Below, in pieces: positions 1 to 6,960 of a stretch of 7,357 nucleotides of DNA. Position numbers and translations under genes: made by a program. Source of the DNA: an uncultured Acidimicrobiaceae bacterium. Lineage in GTDB: Bacteria; Actinomycetota; Acidimicrobiia; Acidimicrobiales; UBA8592. The stretch spans positions 1 to 7,357 of the forward strand of contig CAJWET010000076.1 of NCBI GenBank assembly GCA_913031515.1, read 5' to 3'. Within the stretch, counting starts at the first letter, position 1; each line of letters starts with the position of its first letter. The notes beneath the pieces are model-generated. The model worked only from the letters and a program-made list of their open reading frames with translations. It made no database searches and was not told the DNA's origin.

Positions 1-2
1 TC

Positions 3-233
3 GCTATAAAGCGGTATTTAGAAAATGGAGGAAAGGGGCTTATTCTCGAAGATTTCATTCATTCAATCCGGCAAGAATTTAGCGAACATGAGGATTTGCC
101 AAATACGACAAACCCTGATGACTGGGCCAAAGTCTCAGGGAAGAAAGGTGAACGGATAACGTTTATCAGAAAACTCTTCAACGACAGTGACGAACAAGTC
201 GCCAAGAAATCCGCATCAGGCCAATACTTGTAA
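3..233 (+). CDS. mpa: Proteasomal ATPase Mpa/ARC, C-terminal 76 residues (5' partial)
   Basis: This is the 3' end of the hexameric AAA+ ATPase that recognises Pup on tagged proteins, unfolds them and feeds them into the 20S proteasome. The open frame enters from the left edge and ends with TAA at 231-233. I translated it by hand; it contains the stretches EDLPNTTNPDDWAKVSGKKG and GERITFIRKLF, which match the C-terminal region of Mycobacterium Mpa closely. It ends SGQYL: the GQYL tail with a penultimate tyrosine is the known proteasome-docking motif of Mpa/ARC, inserting into pockets on the PrcA ring. The AAA+ core, OB domains and N-terminal coiled coil lie outside the window. dop starts 9 nt downstream, so the two are probably cotranscribed. 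The symbol could equally be arc, the name used outside mycobacteria. The identity is near certain. Confidence 0.95.
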   Translation, partial: AIKRYLENGGKGLILEDFIHSIRQEFSEHEDLPNTTNPDDWAKVSGKKGERITFIRKLFNDSDEQVAKKSASGQYL

Positions 234-242
234 GATTCAAAC

Positions 243-1754
243 ATGGCAATAGAAAAGATCTGTGGTATTGAAACTGAGTATTCGATTATCCACAAAGGTG
301 TAGCGGACCCAAATCCAATTTTGGCTTCTTCGATGCTGATAACTTCTTATGTGCAAGAAACTGGTCCCCATTTCGATAATGGGATCGCTGACTCTGTCGT
401 ATGGGATTTTCAAGATGAGTCTCCAGCGAATGATGCCCGCGGCTTCACCCCAATCGGGTCTTTGCCACCCGTTGTTGAGACTCATCTAGTAAACGCTGTA
501 TTAACAAACGGAGCACGTTTTTATGTCGACCATGCACATCCCGAATTGTCAACTCCAGAATGCCCAAATGCTTTAGAAGTATCTAGATACGATAGGTCAG
601 GAGAATTGATTCTCCGCGAAGCAATGAAATCAGTCAAATCTCTTCTTCCCGATGATCAAGAAATCGTTGTTTACAAAGATAATTCTGATGGAAAGGGCAA
701 TTCATACGGGTGTCACGAAAATTATCTTATGGACAGATCTACACCTTTCGGAGATATTATTCGACATGGAATAGCGCATTTCATCACACGGCAAATCTTT
801 ACGGGATCGGGAAAGATCGGATCTGAAGTACCTGGCAGCGACCCAGACTCCATTGCATATCAGATAACGCAGAGAGCTGATTTCTTTGAAGAAGAAGTAG
901 GTTTGGAAACAACACTAAAACGACCAATCATCAATACTCGAGATGAACCACATTCGGACGCTGAGAGGTATCGGCGTCTCCATGTAATTTGCGGAGACGC
1001 AAACATGAGTGAAGCCGCCACTTTTTTGAAAGTAGGATCTACCTGCTTCATTCTCGCCATGGTTGAAGACGGGTTTATTGGAGAAGATTTCATTTTTGAT
1101 CACCCAGTACAAGCCATGAAAGAAATTTCGTACGATCTAACCCTTTCTCAACCAATTCAAAGGACTAATGGAGAGTCAATTACTGCACTTGAAGTACAAG
1201 AATACTTCTGCGAAAGAGCAAAAGAATACTCAGAGCGAGGCGGATTGGAATATGTAGGCGGCGAAGTTGGACTTAAAGTGTTGAATAAATGGGAAGAAAT
1301 TTTAGTGGGACTGAAAGAAGACCCGTCATCTTTACACTCGCAAATCGACTGGATAGCTAAAAAAAGGTTGTTAGATGTGTTCTGCGATCGCCATAAACTT
1401 TCTTACTTCGATGCAAGAGCTAGATCTTTGGCGGTCCAGTACCACGATATTCGAAATGACAGCAGTATCTTCAACAAATTAGGAATGGTGACCATAAACG
1501 ACGCAAAGTCTGTTTCAGAGGGCGTGACGAAACCGCCAGTGGGAACACGGGCATATTTTCGTGGCGCATGTCTTCAGAAATGGCCAGAACAGATAGTGTC
1601 CGCAAACTGGGATTCGGTTGTGTTCAGTCTAGATGAAACAACCATTAAGCGAGTTCCCGTCTTAGATCCACTAAAAGGAACCTATGCCGATGTCGCAGAT
1701 CTTATTGATCAATGCAATACACCACATGAATTGATCCACGCACTTGACATTTAG
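243..1754 (+). CDS. dop: Pup deamidase/depupylase Dop
   Basis: Dop hydrolyses the C-terminal glutamine of Pup to glutamate, making it competent for ligation, and also cleaves Pup from substrate lysines. It is a cytosolic enzyme of the glutamine-synthetase/carboxylate-amine ligase fold. The 503-residue length is close to mycobacterial Dop. Visible landmarks: the N-terminal GIETEYSI with metal-binding Glu10; a Dop-specific insertion at about residues 36-80 (VWDFQDESPANDARGF), absent from PafA; NGARFYVDHAHPE with Asp96 at the position of the family's catalytic aspartate; KDNSDGKGNSYGCHEN at 145-160; INTRDEPHSDAERYRRLHV at 230-248; and GTRAYFRGACLQKW near the C-terminus. The ATG at 243 is chosen because the family begins just before GxExEY; no clear Shine-Dalgarno precedes it, and translational coupling to mpa is possible. 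A paralogue of PafA at 3579-4937, but the insertion identifies this gene as Dop. Confidence 0.96.
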   Translation: MAIEKICGIETEYSIIHKGVADPNPILASSMLITSYVQETGPHFDNGIADSVVWDFQDESPANDARGFTPIGSLPPVVETHLVNAVLTNGARFYVDHAHPELSTPECPNALEVSRYDRSGELILREAMKSVKSLLPDDQEIVVYKDNSDGKGNSYGCHENYLMDRSTPFGDIIRHGIAHFITRQIFTGSGKIGSEVPGSDPDSIAYQITQRADFFEEEVGLETTLKRPIINTRDEPHSDAERYRRLHVICGDANMSEAATFLKVGSTCFILAMVEDGFIGEDFIFDHPVQAMKEISYDLTLSQPIQRTNGESITALEVQEYFCERAKEYSERGGLEYVGGEVGLKVLNKWEEILVGLKEDPSSLHSQIDWIAKKRLLDVFCDRHKLSYFDARARSLAVQYHDIRNDSSIFNKLGMVTINDAKSVSEGVTKPPVGTRAYFRGACLQKWPEQIVSANWDSVVFSLDETTIKRVPVLDPLKGTYADVADLIDQCNTPHELIHALDI

Positions 1755-1770
1755 CCCTATGATGTAGATG

Positions 1771-1785
1771 TGCAATTCGATTGCA
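1771..1785 (+). promoter_or_regulatory. Perfect 6-bp inverted repeat just before the pup ribosome binding site
   Basis: TGCAAT (1771-1776) and ATTGCA (1780-1785) are exact reverse complements separated by TCG. This 6-bp stem with a 3-nt loop lies in the 44-nt dop-pup gap and ends 2 nt before the GAGGAG ribosome binding site of pup. In mRNA it could form a small hairpin that tunes pup translation or marks a processing point; as DNA it could be a short operator. There is no following run of T, so it is not a terminator. The repeat itself is certain; any function is inference, because a short palindrome like this can arise by chance. Confidence 0.35.
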
Positions 1786-1787
1786 AC

Positions 1788-1793
1788 GAGGAG
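1788..1793 (+). promoter_or_regulatory. Ribosome binding site of pup
   Basis: GAGGAG lies 5 nt before the ATG at 1799. It is the clearest Shine-Dalgarno sequence I noticed in the window, fitting the need for much more Pup than enzyme. It also decides the pup start: an in-frame TTG at 1781 would lie upstream of this site and is rejected. Confidence 0.75.
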
Positions 1794-1798
1794 ACATA

Positions 1799-2008
1799 AT
1801 GGTGGAAAACCAAAAGTACTACGATTCAGATGATGAATCATCCAATGTAACTGCAGATGAAGAGGAAACTTCTTTAGAGAATTCGCAAAGTGTGAACACT
1901 AGTGAGTTATCTGGCGATTTGGACGACCTACTTGATGAGATCGATCAAGTTCTTGAATCCAATGCAGAAGAATTTGTTAAATCCTATGTCCAAAAGGGTG
2001 GGCAGTAG
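1799..2008 (+). CDS. pup: Prokaryotic ubiquitin-like protein Pup
   Basis: Pup is the small, largely disordered protein tag that PafA attaches to substrate lysines to mark them for the proteasome. The 69-residue product is strongly acidic. It has a variable N-terminal half (MVENQKYYDSDDESS) and a conserved C-terminal half: DLDDLLDEIDQVLESNAEEF (residues 40-59), the segment that forms a helix against the Mpa/ARC coiled coil, followed by VKSYVQKGGQ. The C-terminus is Gly-Gly-Gln, so Dop must convert Gln69 to Glu before ligation. Lysines are at 6, 61 and 66. The ATG at 1799 is chosen for its strong ribosome binding site at 1788-1793. The gene lies between dop and prcB, as in other actinobacteria, and its last 23 nt overlap the proposed prcB start. 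Confidence 0.97.
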   Translation: MVENQKYYDSDDESSNVTADEEETSLENSQSVNTSELSGDLDDLLDEIDQVLESNAEEFVKSYVQKGGQ

Positions 2009-2837
2009 CAGGTCCATAGCTGGAGCCGATACCATCATTAGGGTGACATTGCCACGATTTACTCCCGAACAAGATCCAGGACCCAATTTTGTTGCCCTTG
2101 TCGACAATATGGGTATTTCGGATGCTGGGCAGGGAAGTTTAATTGATGATTTACCTCATGGAACTACTTGCGTGGCTATAAGATATAACGCTGGTGTAAT
2201 GCTAGCTGGCGATAAGAGGGCTACGAGCGGTCATCAAATCAGTCACAGGACTATGGAGAAGGTATTTCCGGCCGATCAGTTTTCTGGAATCGCAATAGCT
2301 GGCGCCGCCGGTCCAGCACTAGAAATGGTCCGACTTTTTCAATTGCAAATTGAACATTATGAAAAAGTTGAAGGAAAATCCTTAAGCTTAGACGGTAAGG
2401 CGAACCAATTAAGCCAAATGATTCGACAGAACCTTTCTCAAGCGATGCTTGGTTTAGCAGTCCTACCGATCTTTGCTGGATTTGATCTTCGACTAGATAC
2501 CGGACGACTATTCCAATTTGACGTGACGGGTGGAAGATATGAAGAAGCGAGCTTTGCTGCAACAGGATCTGGAAGCATCCACGCGACAACAGTGATCAAA
2601 ATGGGTTATGAGGATCAACTTGATGAATCAGCAGCGATTGAACTACTTGCTAATGCAATTTTTGAAGCAGCGGATGAAGATTCAGCGACCGGCGGTCCGG
2701 ATCTGATACGGGACGTGTATCCAATCATTGCCAAAATTACCTCGGACGGTTATGAAGCGATTTCAGATGAGAGCATCGCGTCAGTGTTCAGCGCTATTAT
2801 TGACGACAGACGATCAAAAGCTTCTGGTGGTGAATAG
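1986..2837 (+). CDS. prcB: 20S proteasome beta subunit PrcB
   Basis: PrcB forms the two inner catalytic rings of the 20S proteasome and is an N-terminal threonine protease made with a cleaved propeptide. The mature start is seen at LPHG|TTCVAIRY, with Thr1 at nt 2163. Counting from it, Asp17 (AGDKRA) and Lys33 (MEKVF) are in place, followed by GSGS at 135-138 and DEDSATGGPD at 171-180; the mature chain is 224 residues. The frame is open back to an ATG at 1902, but that region reads antisense-like within pup. I chose the ATG at 1986, which gives a 59-residue propeptide, close to the 57 of M. tuberculosis, and a 23-nt overlap with pup. The ribosome binding site is weak (AGAAGAA, 1966-1972), so coupling to pup translation is likely. 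GTG at 1998, GTG at 2043 and ATG at 2109 are alternatives. prcA follows after 2 nt. Confidence 0.95.
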   Translation: MSKRVGSSRSIAGADTIIRVTLPRFTPEQDPGPNFVALVDNMGISDAGQGSLIDDLPHGTTCVAIRYNAGVMLAGDKRATSGHQISHRTMEKVFPADQFSGIAIAGAAGPALEMVRLFQLQIEHYEKVEGKSLSLDGKANQLSQMIRQNLSQAMLGLAVLPIFAGFDLRLDTGRLFQFDVTGGRYEEASFAATGSGSIHATTVIKMGYEDQLDESAAIELLANAIFEAADEDSATGGPDLIRDVYPIIAKITSDGYEAISDESIASVFSAIIDDRRSKASGGE

Positions 2838-2839
2838 AA

Positions 2840-3526
2840 ATGAGTATGCCCTTCTATGTCGCCCCTGAACAACTCATGGAAGATCGGGCGGATTATGCAC
2901 GAAAAGGCATCGCGCGAGGCCGCTCACTTATAGGACTTTCGTACGATGAAGGGATATTGATAGTTGCTGAGAACGCTTCAAACACCCTCCGCAAAGTAAG
3001 CGAGATTTACGACCGTATTGCGTTCGCCGGTGTAGGAAAATATAACGAATTCGATCAATTGCGAATTGCAGGGGTTCGTCATGCGGACTTAAAGGGGTAC
3101 TCATTTAGTCGCGAAGATGTAGATGCTCGAAGCCTCGCGAATCAATATGCTCAAATGCTCGGTCAAATTTTCACCCATGAAATGAAACCAATGGAGGTAG
3201 AAATTCTTGTAGCGGAAATCAGCCAAGATTCAGGAAATACTTCTGGTCAACTGTTTCACATTCTCTACGATGGGACTGTGAAAGACCATTCAGATTTTGC
3301 TGTATTGGGTGGAGATGCTGAAGTAATATTTGACCGGTTTCAGGAGAACTACAGCGAAAACTTAACCCTTCCTGAAGCTATAAATGCTGCAATAACAGCA
3401 CTTTCAGGACCGGATCGAACGTTAGAACCAGATGACTTAGAAGTAGCAGAGCTGTCTCATTCAAATGGACGGAGATCATTTCGCAGGATTGAGGGCGACG
3501 AGCTCCTCAATTTCATGCCGAGTTAA
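2840..3526 (+). CDS. prcA: 20S proteasome alpha subunit PrcA
   Basis: PrcA forms the outer rings of the 20S barrel, gates substrate entry and carries the pockets that bind the GQYL tails of activators such as Mpa/ARC. The 228-residue protein starts MSMPFYVAPEQ, matching the gate-forming N-terminus of mycobacterial PrcA (MSFPYFISPEQ). It continues with ARKGIARGRSLIGLSY (20-35), LRKVSEIYDRIAFAGVGKYN (50-69) and ITALSGPDRT near 185-194. Lys52 is kept; in M. tuberculosis PrcA this lysine lies in the activator-binding pocket. The catalytic threonine of beta subunits is absent, as expected. The C-terminus is shorter than in M. tuberculosis, ending FMPS. The ATG at 2840 is 2 nt after the prcB stop, and GGTGG at 2826-2830 inside the prcB end can serve as ribosome binding site. 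A second ATG at 2846 would shorten the gate peptide and is less likely. Confidence 0.96.
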   Translation: MSMPFYVAPEQLMEDRADYARKGIARGRSLIGLSYDEGILIVAENASNTLRKVSEIYDRIAFAGVGKYNEFDQLRIAGVRHADLKGYSFSREDVDARSLANQYAQMLGQIFTHEMKPMEVEILVAEISQDSGNTSGQLFHILYDGTVKDHSDFAVLGGDAEVIFDRFQENYSENLTLPEAINAAITALSGPDRTLEPDDLEVAELSHSNGRRSFRRIEGDELLNFMPS

Positions 3527-3578
3527 AGAAATCCTCGAATACCTTGGGCCGCCAGCAACTCTAATCTAGGGTTAAGTC

Positions 3579-4937
3579 ATGGAACGGAGAATATTTGGGA
3601 TCGAAAGCGAATACGGAGTTACATGTGTTCTTAACGGTCAGCGTAGGCTCAGCCCAGATGAAGTAGCCCGATACATGTTTAGGCGTGTAGTGTCCTGGGG
3701 GAGAAGTAGCAACGTATTCCTTGCTAACGGGTCAAGACTATATTTAGATGTTGGGTCCCACCCTGAGTATGCAACTCCAGAGTGTGATTCGATATACGAG
3801 GTAGTTGCTCATGATAAAGCAGGTGAGAGGATACTCGACCAACTCTTAACGGGGGCAGAAGACAGGCTTGCCGAGGAAGGAGTGGAAGGGCAGTTGTATT
3901 TGTTCAAAAATAATACTGATTCCGCAGGGAATTCCTACGGCTGCCATGAGAACTTCTGCACTGTACGAGACGATAACACTGCAAGTTATGATGAAACACT
4001 TATACCATTTTTCGTGACTCGACAAATATACGCCGGTGCTGGAAAGGTCTTGCAAACAGCTAGAGGTGCAACGTACTGCATAAGTCAAAGAGCAGAACAC
4101 ATATGGGAAGGTATATCAAGCGCTACAACACGTAGCAGGCCAATAATAAACACACGTGATGAACCACATGCCGATGCAGAAAAATACCGCCGCCTACATG
4201 TCATAGTTGGGGATTCCAATATGAACGAATACGCTTCATTTCTCAAGATAGGGGCAGCCGCATTAATTTTACGCATGCTTGAAGAACGCACTGTATTTTT
4301 GGGTGATATGACCTTAGAGAATCCCATACGCGCCATACGAGAAATCAGCCACGATATCACATGCACTCGTAAAGTACGACTAGCTAGCGGCAGAGAATTA
4401 AGCGCACTCGATATCCAATCTGAATTCCTCGACAAAGCCTTAAAGTTCGCAGATAGAAGAGAGTTGAGTCCTGAAGAAAAACAGTCTCTACAAATGTGGG
4501 AACACTGTGTCAATGGTTTAAGGGAAGACCCCCTGAGCCTCTCACGCGAATGTGATTGGGTTACAAAGTATCACCTAATCGAAGCTTACAAATCGAAACA
4601 CGGTCTTTCACTTTCAGATCCCAAAATTGGCTTAATTGACTTGCAATATCATGATGTAAATCGCCGCCGCGGATTGTTCTATATTCTTCAATCGAACGGC
4701 CATGTTGAAAGAATCTGTAGCGATGAAGACATAGCTCACGCAGTTGAATATCCGCCGCAGACTACTAGAGCCAAACTGCGAGGAGACTTTATAAGACGGG
4801 CAAAGGACCGTAACCGTGATTACACAGTAGATTGGGTGCACTTGAAGCTTAATGACCAGGCGCAGCGGACAGTTTTATGCAAAGACCCATTTGTCGCAAC
4901 TGATGAACGCGTTGAAAAACTAATAGAAAGCTTATGA
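3579..4937 (+). CDS. pafA: Pup-protein ligase PafA
   Basis: PafA uses ATP to form an isopeptide bond between the gamma-carboxylate of Pup's C-terminal Glu and a lysine of the target protein. At 452 residues it equals the length of M. tuberculosis PafA. Visible landmarks: GIESEYGVT with metal-binding Glu9; RRLSPDEVARYMFRRVVSWG (22-41); LYLDVGSHPEYATPE with Asp57 at the catalytic-base position; FKNNTDSAGNSYGCHEN (109-125); SQRAEHIWEGISSATTRSRP (169-188); NTRDEPHADAEKYRRLHV (191-208); and the C-terminal HLKLNDQAQRTVLCKDPF, which closes over the active site and is typical of PafA. It lacks the Dop-specific insertion found at 243-1754, which separates the two paralogues. It starts 52 nt after prcA, with a modest AGGG at 3568-3571. 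This is the largest gap inside the cluster, and no convincing promoter was found in it. Confidence 0.97.
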   Translation: MERRIFGIESEYGVTCVLNGQRRLSPDEVARYMFRRVVSWGRSSNVFLANGSRLYLDVGSHPEYATPECDSIYEVVAHDKAGERILDQLLTGAEDRLAEEGVEGQLYLFKNNTDSAGNSYGCHENFCTVRDDNTASYDETLIPFFVTRQIYAGAGKVLQTARGATYCISQRAEHIWEGISSATTRSRPIINTRDEPHADAEKYRRLHVIVGDSNMNEYASFLKIGAAALILRMLEERTVFLGDMTLENPIRAIREISHDITCTRKVRLASGRELSALDIQSEFLDKALKFADRRELSPEEKQSLQMWEHCVNGLREDPLSLSRECDWVTKYHLIEAYKSKHGLSLSDPKIGLIDLQYHDVNRRRGLFYILQSNGHVERICSDEDIAHAVEYPPQTTRAKLRGDFIRRAKDRNRDYTVDWVHLKLNDQAQRTVLCKDPFVATDERVEKLIESL

Positions 4938-4986
4938 TCTGGTTTGCTATCTTTGGATGCAAGGACCGATATGGGTGCAAACGGAC

Positions 4987-5922
4987 ATGACTTCTAGGAA
5001 ACTTGAACGGACACTGAATTTATTAGCTGAACTCCTAAATGCTGAAAGCCCTAAATCAGCTGCGGAATTGAAAACACGCGTCGGTATGTACCCAGAGGAC
5101 AAAGCAGCGTTCAGAAGAACTTTCGATAGGGATAAAAACGCTTTACGAGATATGGGTGTTCCGTTAGAGATTGTCCCTGTACCTGGGACTAACCCCCCTG
5201 TAGACGGCTACATAATTAACAAATCAGATTACTATCTGGCTGATCTGAATCTCTCTCCTGCTGAACTAAGAGCGCTGAATTTAGCAAGTAGCAGTGTAGA
5301 AGTACTTGACGGACTATCTGAAACTGAAGCGATTCGCAAGTTGGGCGGGTACGAAGAAAATACTGCTTCCAATGTGATCCAGTTCCCAAACTCCGATGAT
5401 GAGAAGCTCTCCAAACTCTTTGATTCAATTACCCATAGGAGAACTGTAGATTTTGTTTATGGAGATAAAAACCGAACTCTAGAACCATGGCGGTTAGAAT
5501 TCACAACTGGCCGTTGGTATTTAACGGGAAATAATGCTCCGGAAATGAAAGTTAAAACATTCCGCGTCGATAAAATTTCAGACTTAATTCCAAATGACAA
5601 CGCTGGCGAATACGATATCCCCGACAATCCTCCAAGCGTCAATTTAAAGCCTTGGAGCTATGGCGAAGGTGAAGGGATAGAAACGACAATACGTATAGAC
5701 AAAAATTTACTGGCTTGGGCACGAACAAGCCTCGATACGGAAATCGAAATTGATGAAAATGGTTCAGGACTAGCGAAGGTAGATGTCAACAACAAAGAGG
5801 TATTCTTTGCCCGGATGGCACTTCTTTTGGACCATGCTGAAATTATCGATCCTTTGGAAATGCGTAATGAATACCTTAAACACATGAGTAGGTTCACCGA
5901 GGTCCCAGATGGGTCAACTTAA
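4987..5922 (+). CDS. pafB: WYL-domain transcription regulator PafB
   Basis: PafB, with PafC, forms in mycobacteria a transcription activator of the LexA/RecA-independent DNA damage response. The 311-residue protein (from ATG 4987) has an N-terminal winged-helix region (MTSRKLERTLNLLAELLN, then AAFRRTFDRDKNALRDMGVP), a linker, a WYL domain with the literal motif GRWYLTGNN at about residues 175-183 followed by FRVDKI at 192-197, and a C-terminal extension. The start is uncertain. MTSRKLER aligns with the usual PafB N-terminus and favours 4987, but GTG at 4975 has AAGGA 9 nt upstream, and ATG at 4957 is also in frame. The gap from pafA is 49 nt, or less with the earlier starts, suggesting cotranscription. 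The final 14 nt overlap pafC. The family is clear, and position next to pafA and pafC makes the name secure. Confidence 0.93.
   Translation: MTSRKLERTLNLLAELLNAESPKSAAELKTRVGMYPEDKAAFRRTFDRDKNALRDMGVPLEIVPVPGTNPPVDGYIINKSDYYLADLNLSPAELRALNLASSSVEVLDGLSETEAIRKLGGYEENTASNVIQFPNSDDEKLSKLFDSITHRRTVDFVYGDKNRTLEPWRLEFTTGRWYLTGNNAPEMKVKTFRVDKISDLIPNDNAGEYDIPDNPPSVNLKPWSYGEGEGIETTIRIDKNLLAWARTSLDTEIEIDENGSGLAKVDVNNKEVFFARMALLLDHAEIIDPLEMRNEYLKHMSRFTEVPDGST
5899..5903 (+). promoter_or_regulatory. Ribosome binding site of pafC inside pafB
   Basis: GAGGT lies 5 nt before the ATG at 5909, within the last codons of pafB. It supports the pafC start and, with the 14-nt overlap, suggests coupled translation of the two subunits. 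Confidence 0.6.
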
Positions 5923-6868
5923 AGCAACTGAAAAGCTAGAACGCCTCTTATCTATGATCCCGTGGATCATGGATAACGATGGGCCGACAATGAAGATGGT
6001 TGCAAAAAGATTCGGCTACCCTGAAGATCTTTTATTAAATGACTTAACAAAAGTGTTGTTTATGGTCGGACCGTATCCGCACACACCGGATACCCTCATC
6101 GAAGTACTTGTTGAGGATGGGCGTGTATGGATTGGTCAAGCAGATTGGCTCGCACGCCCTATCCGCCTCACGCCTGAACAGGGATTCAGTATTTTACGTA
6201 AAGCGAAAGCTATGGACCTGATTATCGGGGAAGAGGATGGTAAAGAGTTAAGAAGCGCAATTGTGAAACTTGAAGCCTCATTGGGGCAAAATCGACAGAC
6301 TTTCGGGGTCGATATTCCAGAACTTCGTAATAACGTGTGGTTGGCTATTGATGACGCTATTGAAATGCAAACGCAACTAGAGATTGACTACTATTCATAT
6401 AGCAAAGATCAAACTTCTACCCGGATAGTTCATCCAATACAGCTCCTAAATCGCGATCATAATCAGTATCTGTACGCCTATTGCGAAACAGCGAGCGATT
6501 ATCGGTTATTTCGCTTGGATCGCATCCTTGTTGCCAAGTCGACTTCACATGGTATTTCCGTCCCAGAGGAAAGTCTAGAAACATTTAGTGACAATGGAAT
6601 GTGGAACCTTGCTGAATTAAACAATTTGATCACTTTAAAAATTACCACTGAAGACTCTTGGATTGTTTCCACCTATCCGGTCGAACGAGTCGTAACTACT
6701 AATGACGGCTTCATAGAAGTAGACCTTTACGTGACTGGGATAGCATGGCTTAAACGCCTACTTCTAAGATTAAAACCAGAAACACAAATTCTAAAAGCAC
6801 CTGAACACATTCCGTATGACTTGGCAAGACAAGCTGCACAATCAATAGTCGACAGGTACAAAGTGTAA
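5909..6868 (+). CDS. pafC: WYL-domain transcription regulator PafC
   Basis: PafC is the partner of PafB; in studied actinobacteria the two (separate or fused) act together at DNA-damage promoters. The 319-residue product has an N-terminal helix-turn-helix region (KATEKLERLLSMIPWIMDND, then MKMVAKRFGYPEDLLLNDL), a middle segment with RPIRLTPEQGFSILRKAKAM (83-102), and a WYL domain around 145-215 in which the name motif is degenerate (QYL at 186-188), followed by FRLDRI (201-206). A C-terminal domain of about residues 235-319 follows. A degenerate WYL motif is also seen in M. tuberculosis PafC, so it is not a sign of decay. The start is fixed by GAGGT at 5899-5903. The gene ends with TAA at 6866-6868. 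tatA and tatC, often next in actinobacteria, are not found, because the window changes character soon afterwards. Confidence 0.93.
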   Translation: MGQLKATEKLERLLSMIPWIMDNDGPTMKMVAKRFGYPEDLLLNDLTKVLFMVGPYPHTPDTLIEVLVEDGRVWIGQADWLARPIRLTPEQGFSILRKAKAMDLIIGEEDGKELRSAIVKLEASLGQNRQTFGVDIPELRNNVWLAIDDAIEMQTQLEIDYYSYSKDQTSTRIVHPIQLLNRDHNQYLYAYCETASDYRLFRLDRILVAKSTSHGISVPEESLETFSDNGMWNLAELNNLITLKITTEDSWIVSTYPVERVVTTNDGFIEVDLYVTGIAWLKRLLLRLKPETQILKAPEHIPYDLARQAAQSIVDRYKV

Positions 6869-6960
6869 TTTGTGATGCGACTTAACCCAGTGATCTCGGC
6901 TAACCTCCTGTGCTGTGGTGCATAGCGACGATGAAGAGGAAAAGAGTAATAGCGAATGGG
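6869..6960. other. Non-coding or junction stretch after pafC
   Basis: These 92 bases follow the pafC stop and precede the point where Mfd similarity begins. I found no terminator-like hairpin with a T run, no tRNA and no convincing start of tatA. On the - strand the Mfd reading frame stays open through here but no longer resembles Mfd, and it continues antisense into pafC down to 6727. The boundary between the actinobacterial and the proteobacterial-like sequence must lie in this stretch or at its right edge. Confidence 0.5.

Noticed and set aside
1781..1798. An upstream in-frame TTG start for pup adding MQRGDI
   Set aside because: The added codons contain the GAGGAG ribosome binding site that serves the ATG at 1799, and Pup proteins normally begin with a short acidic or polar N-terminus directly after such a site.
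1902..1985. A longer PrcB starting at ATG 1902
   Set aside because: This would run for more than 100 nt inside pup and give an 87-residue propeptide, longer than typical; the added residues show no resemblance to PrcB propeptides.
2251..2589. A 112-codon open frame on the - strand
   Set aside because: It is antisense to conserved prcB sequence and has no recognisable domain or ribosome binding site.
3527..3578. A possible separate promoter for pafA in the 52-nt gap (TTGGGC at 3544 and TAATCT at 3562)
   Set aside because: The spacing between the two hexamers is only 12 nt, too short for a standard promoter, and neither match is strong.
4085..4513. A 142-codon open frame on the - strand
   Set aside because: It lies entirely antisense to pafA, whose protein sequence is conserved throughout; the antisense product resembles nothing and is a coding shadow.
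4938..4986. Imperfect direct repeat GCAAGGAC / GCAAACGGAC before pafB
   Set aside because: It is short and imperfect, with no second occurrence noticed elsewhere; chance is the simplest explanation.
6727..6960. Extension of the Mfd frame into the region before and inside pafC
   Set aside because: The frame stays open by chance; the translated residues after LLAQQHHQ show no Mfd motifs and overlap pafC on the opposite strand.
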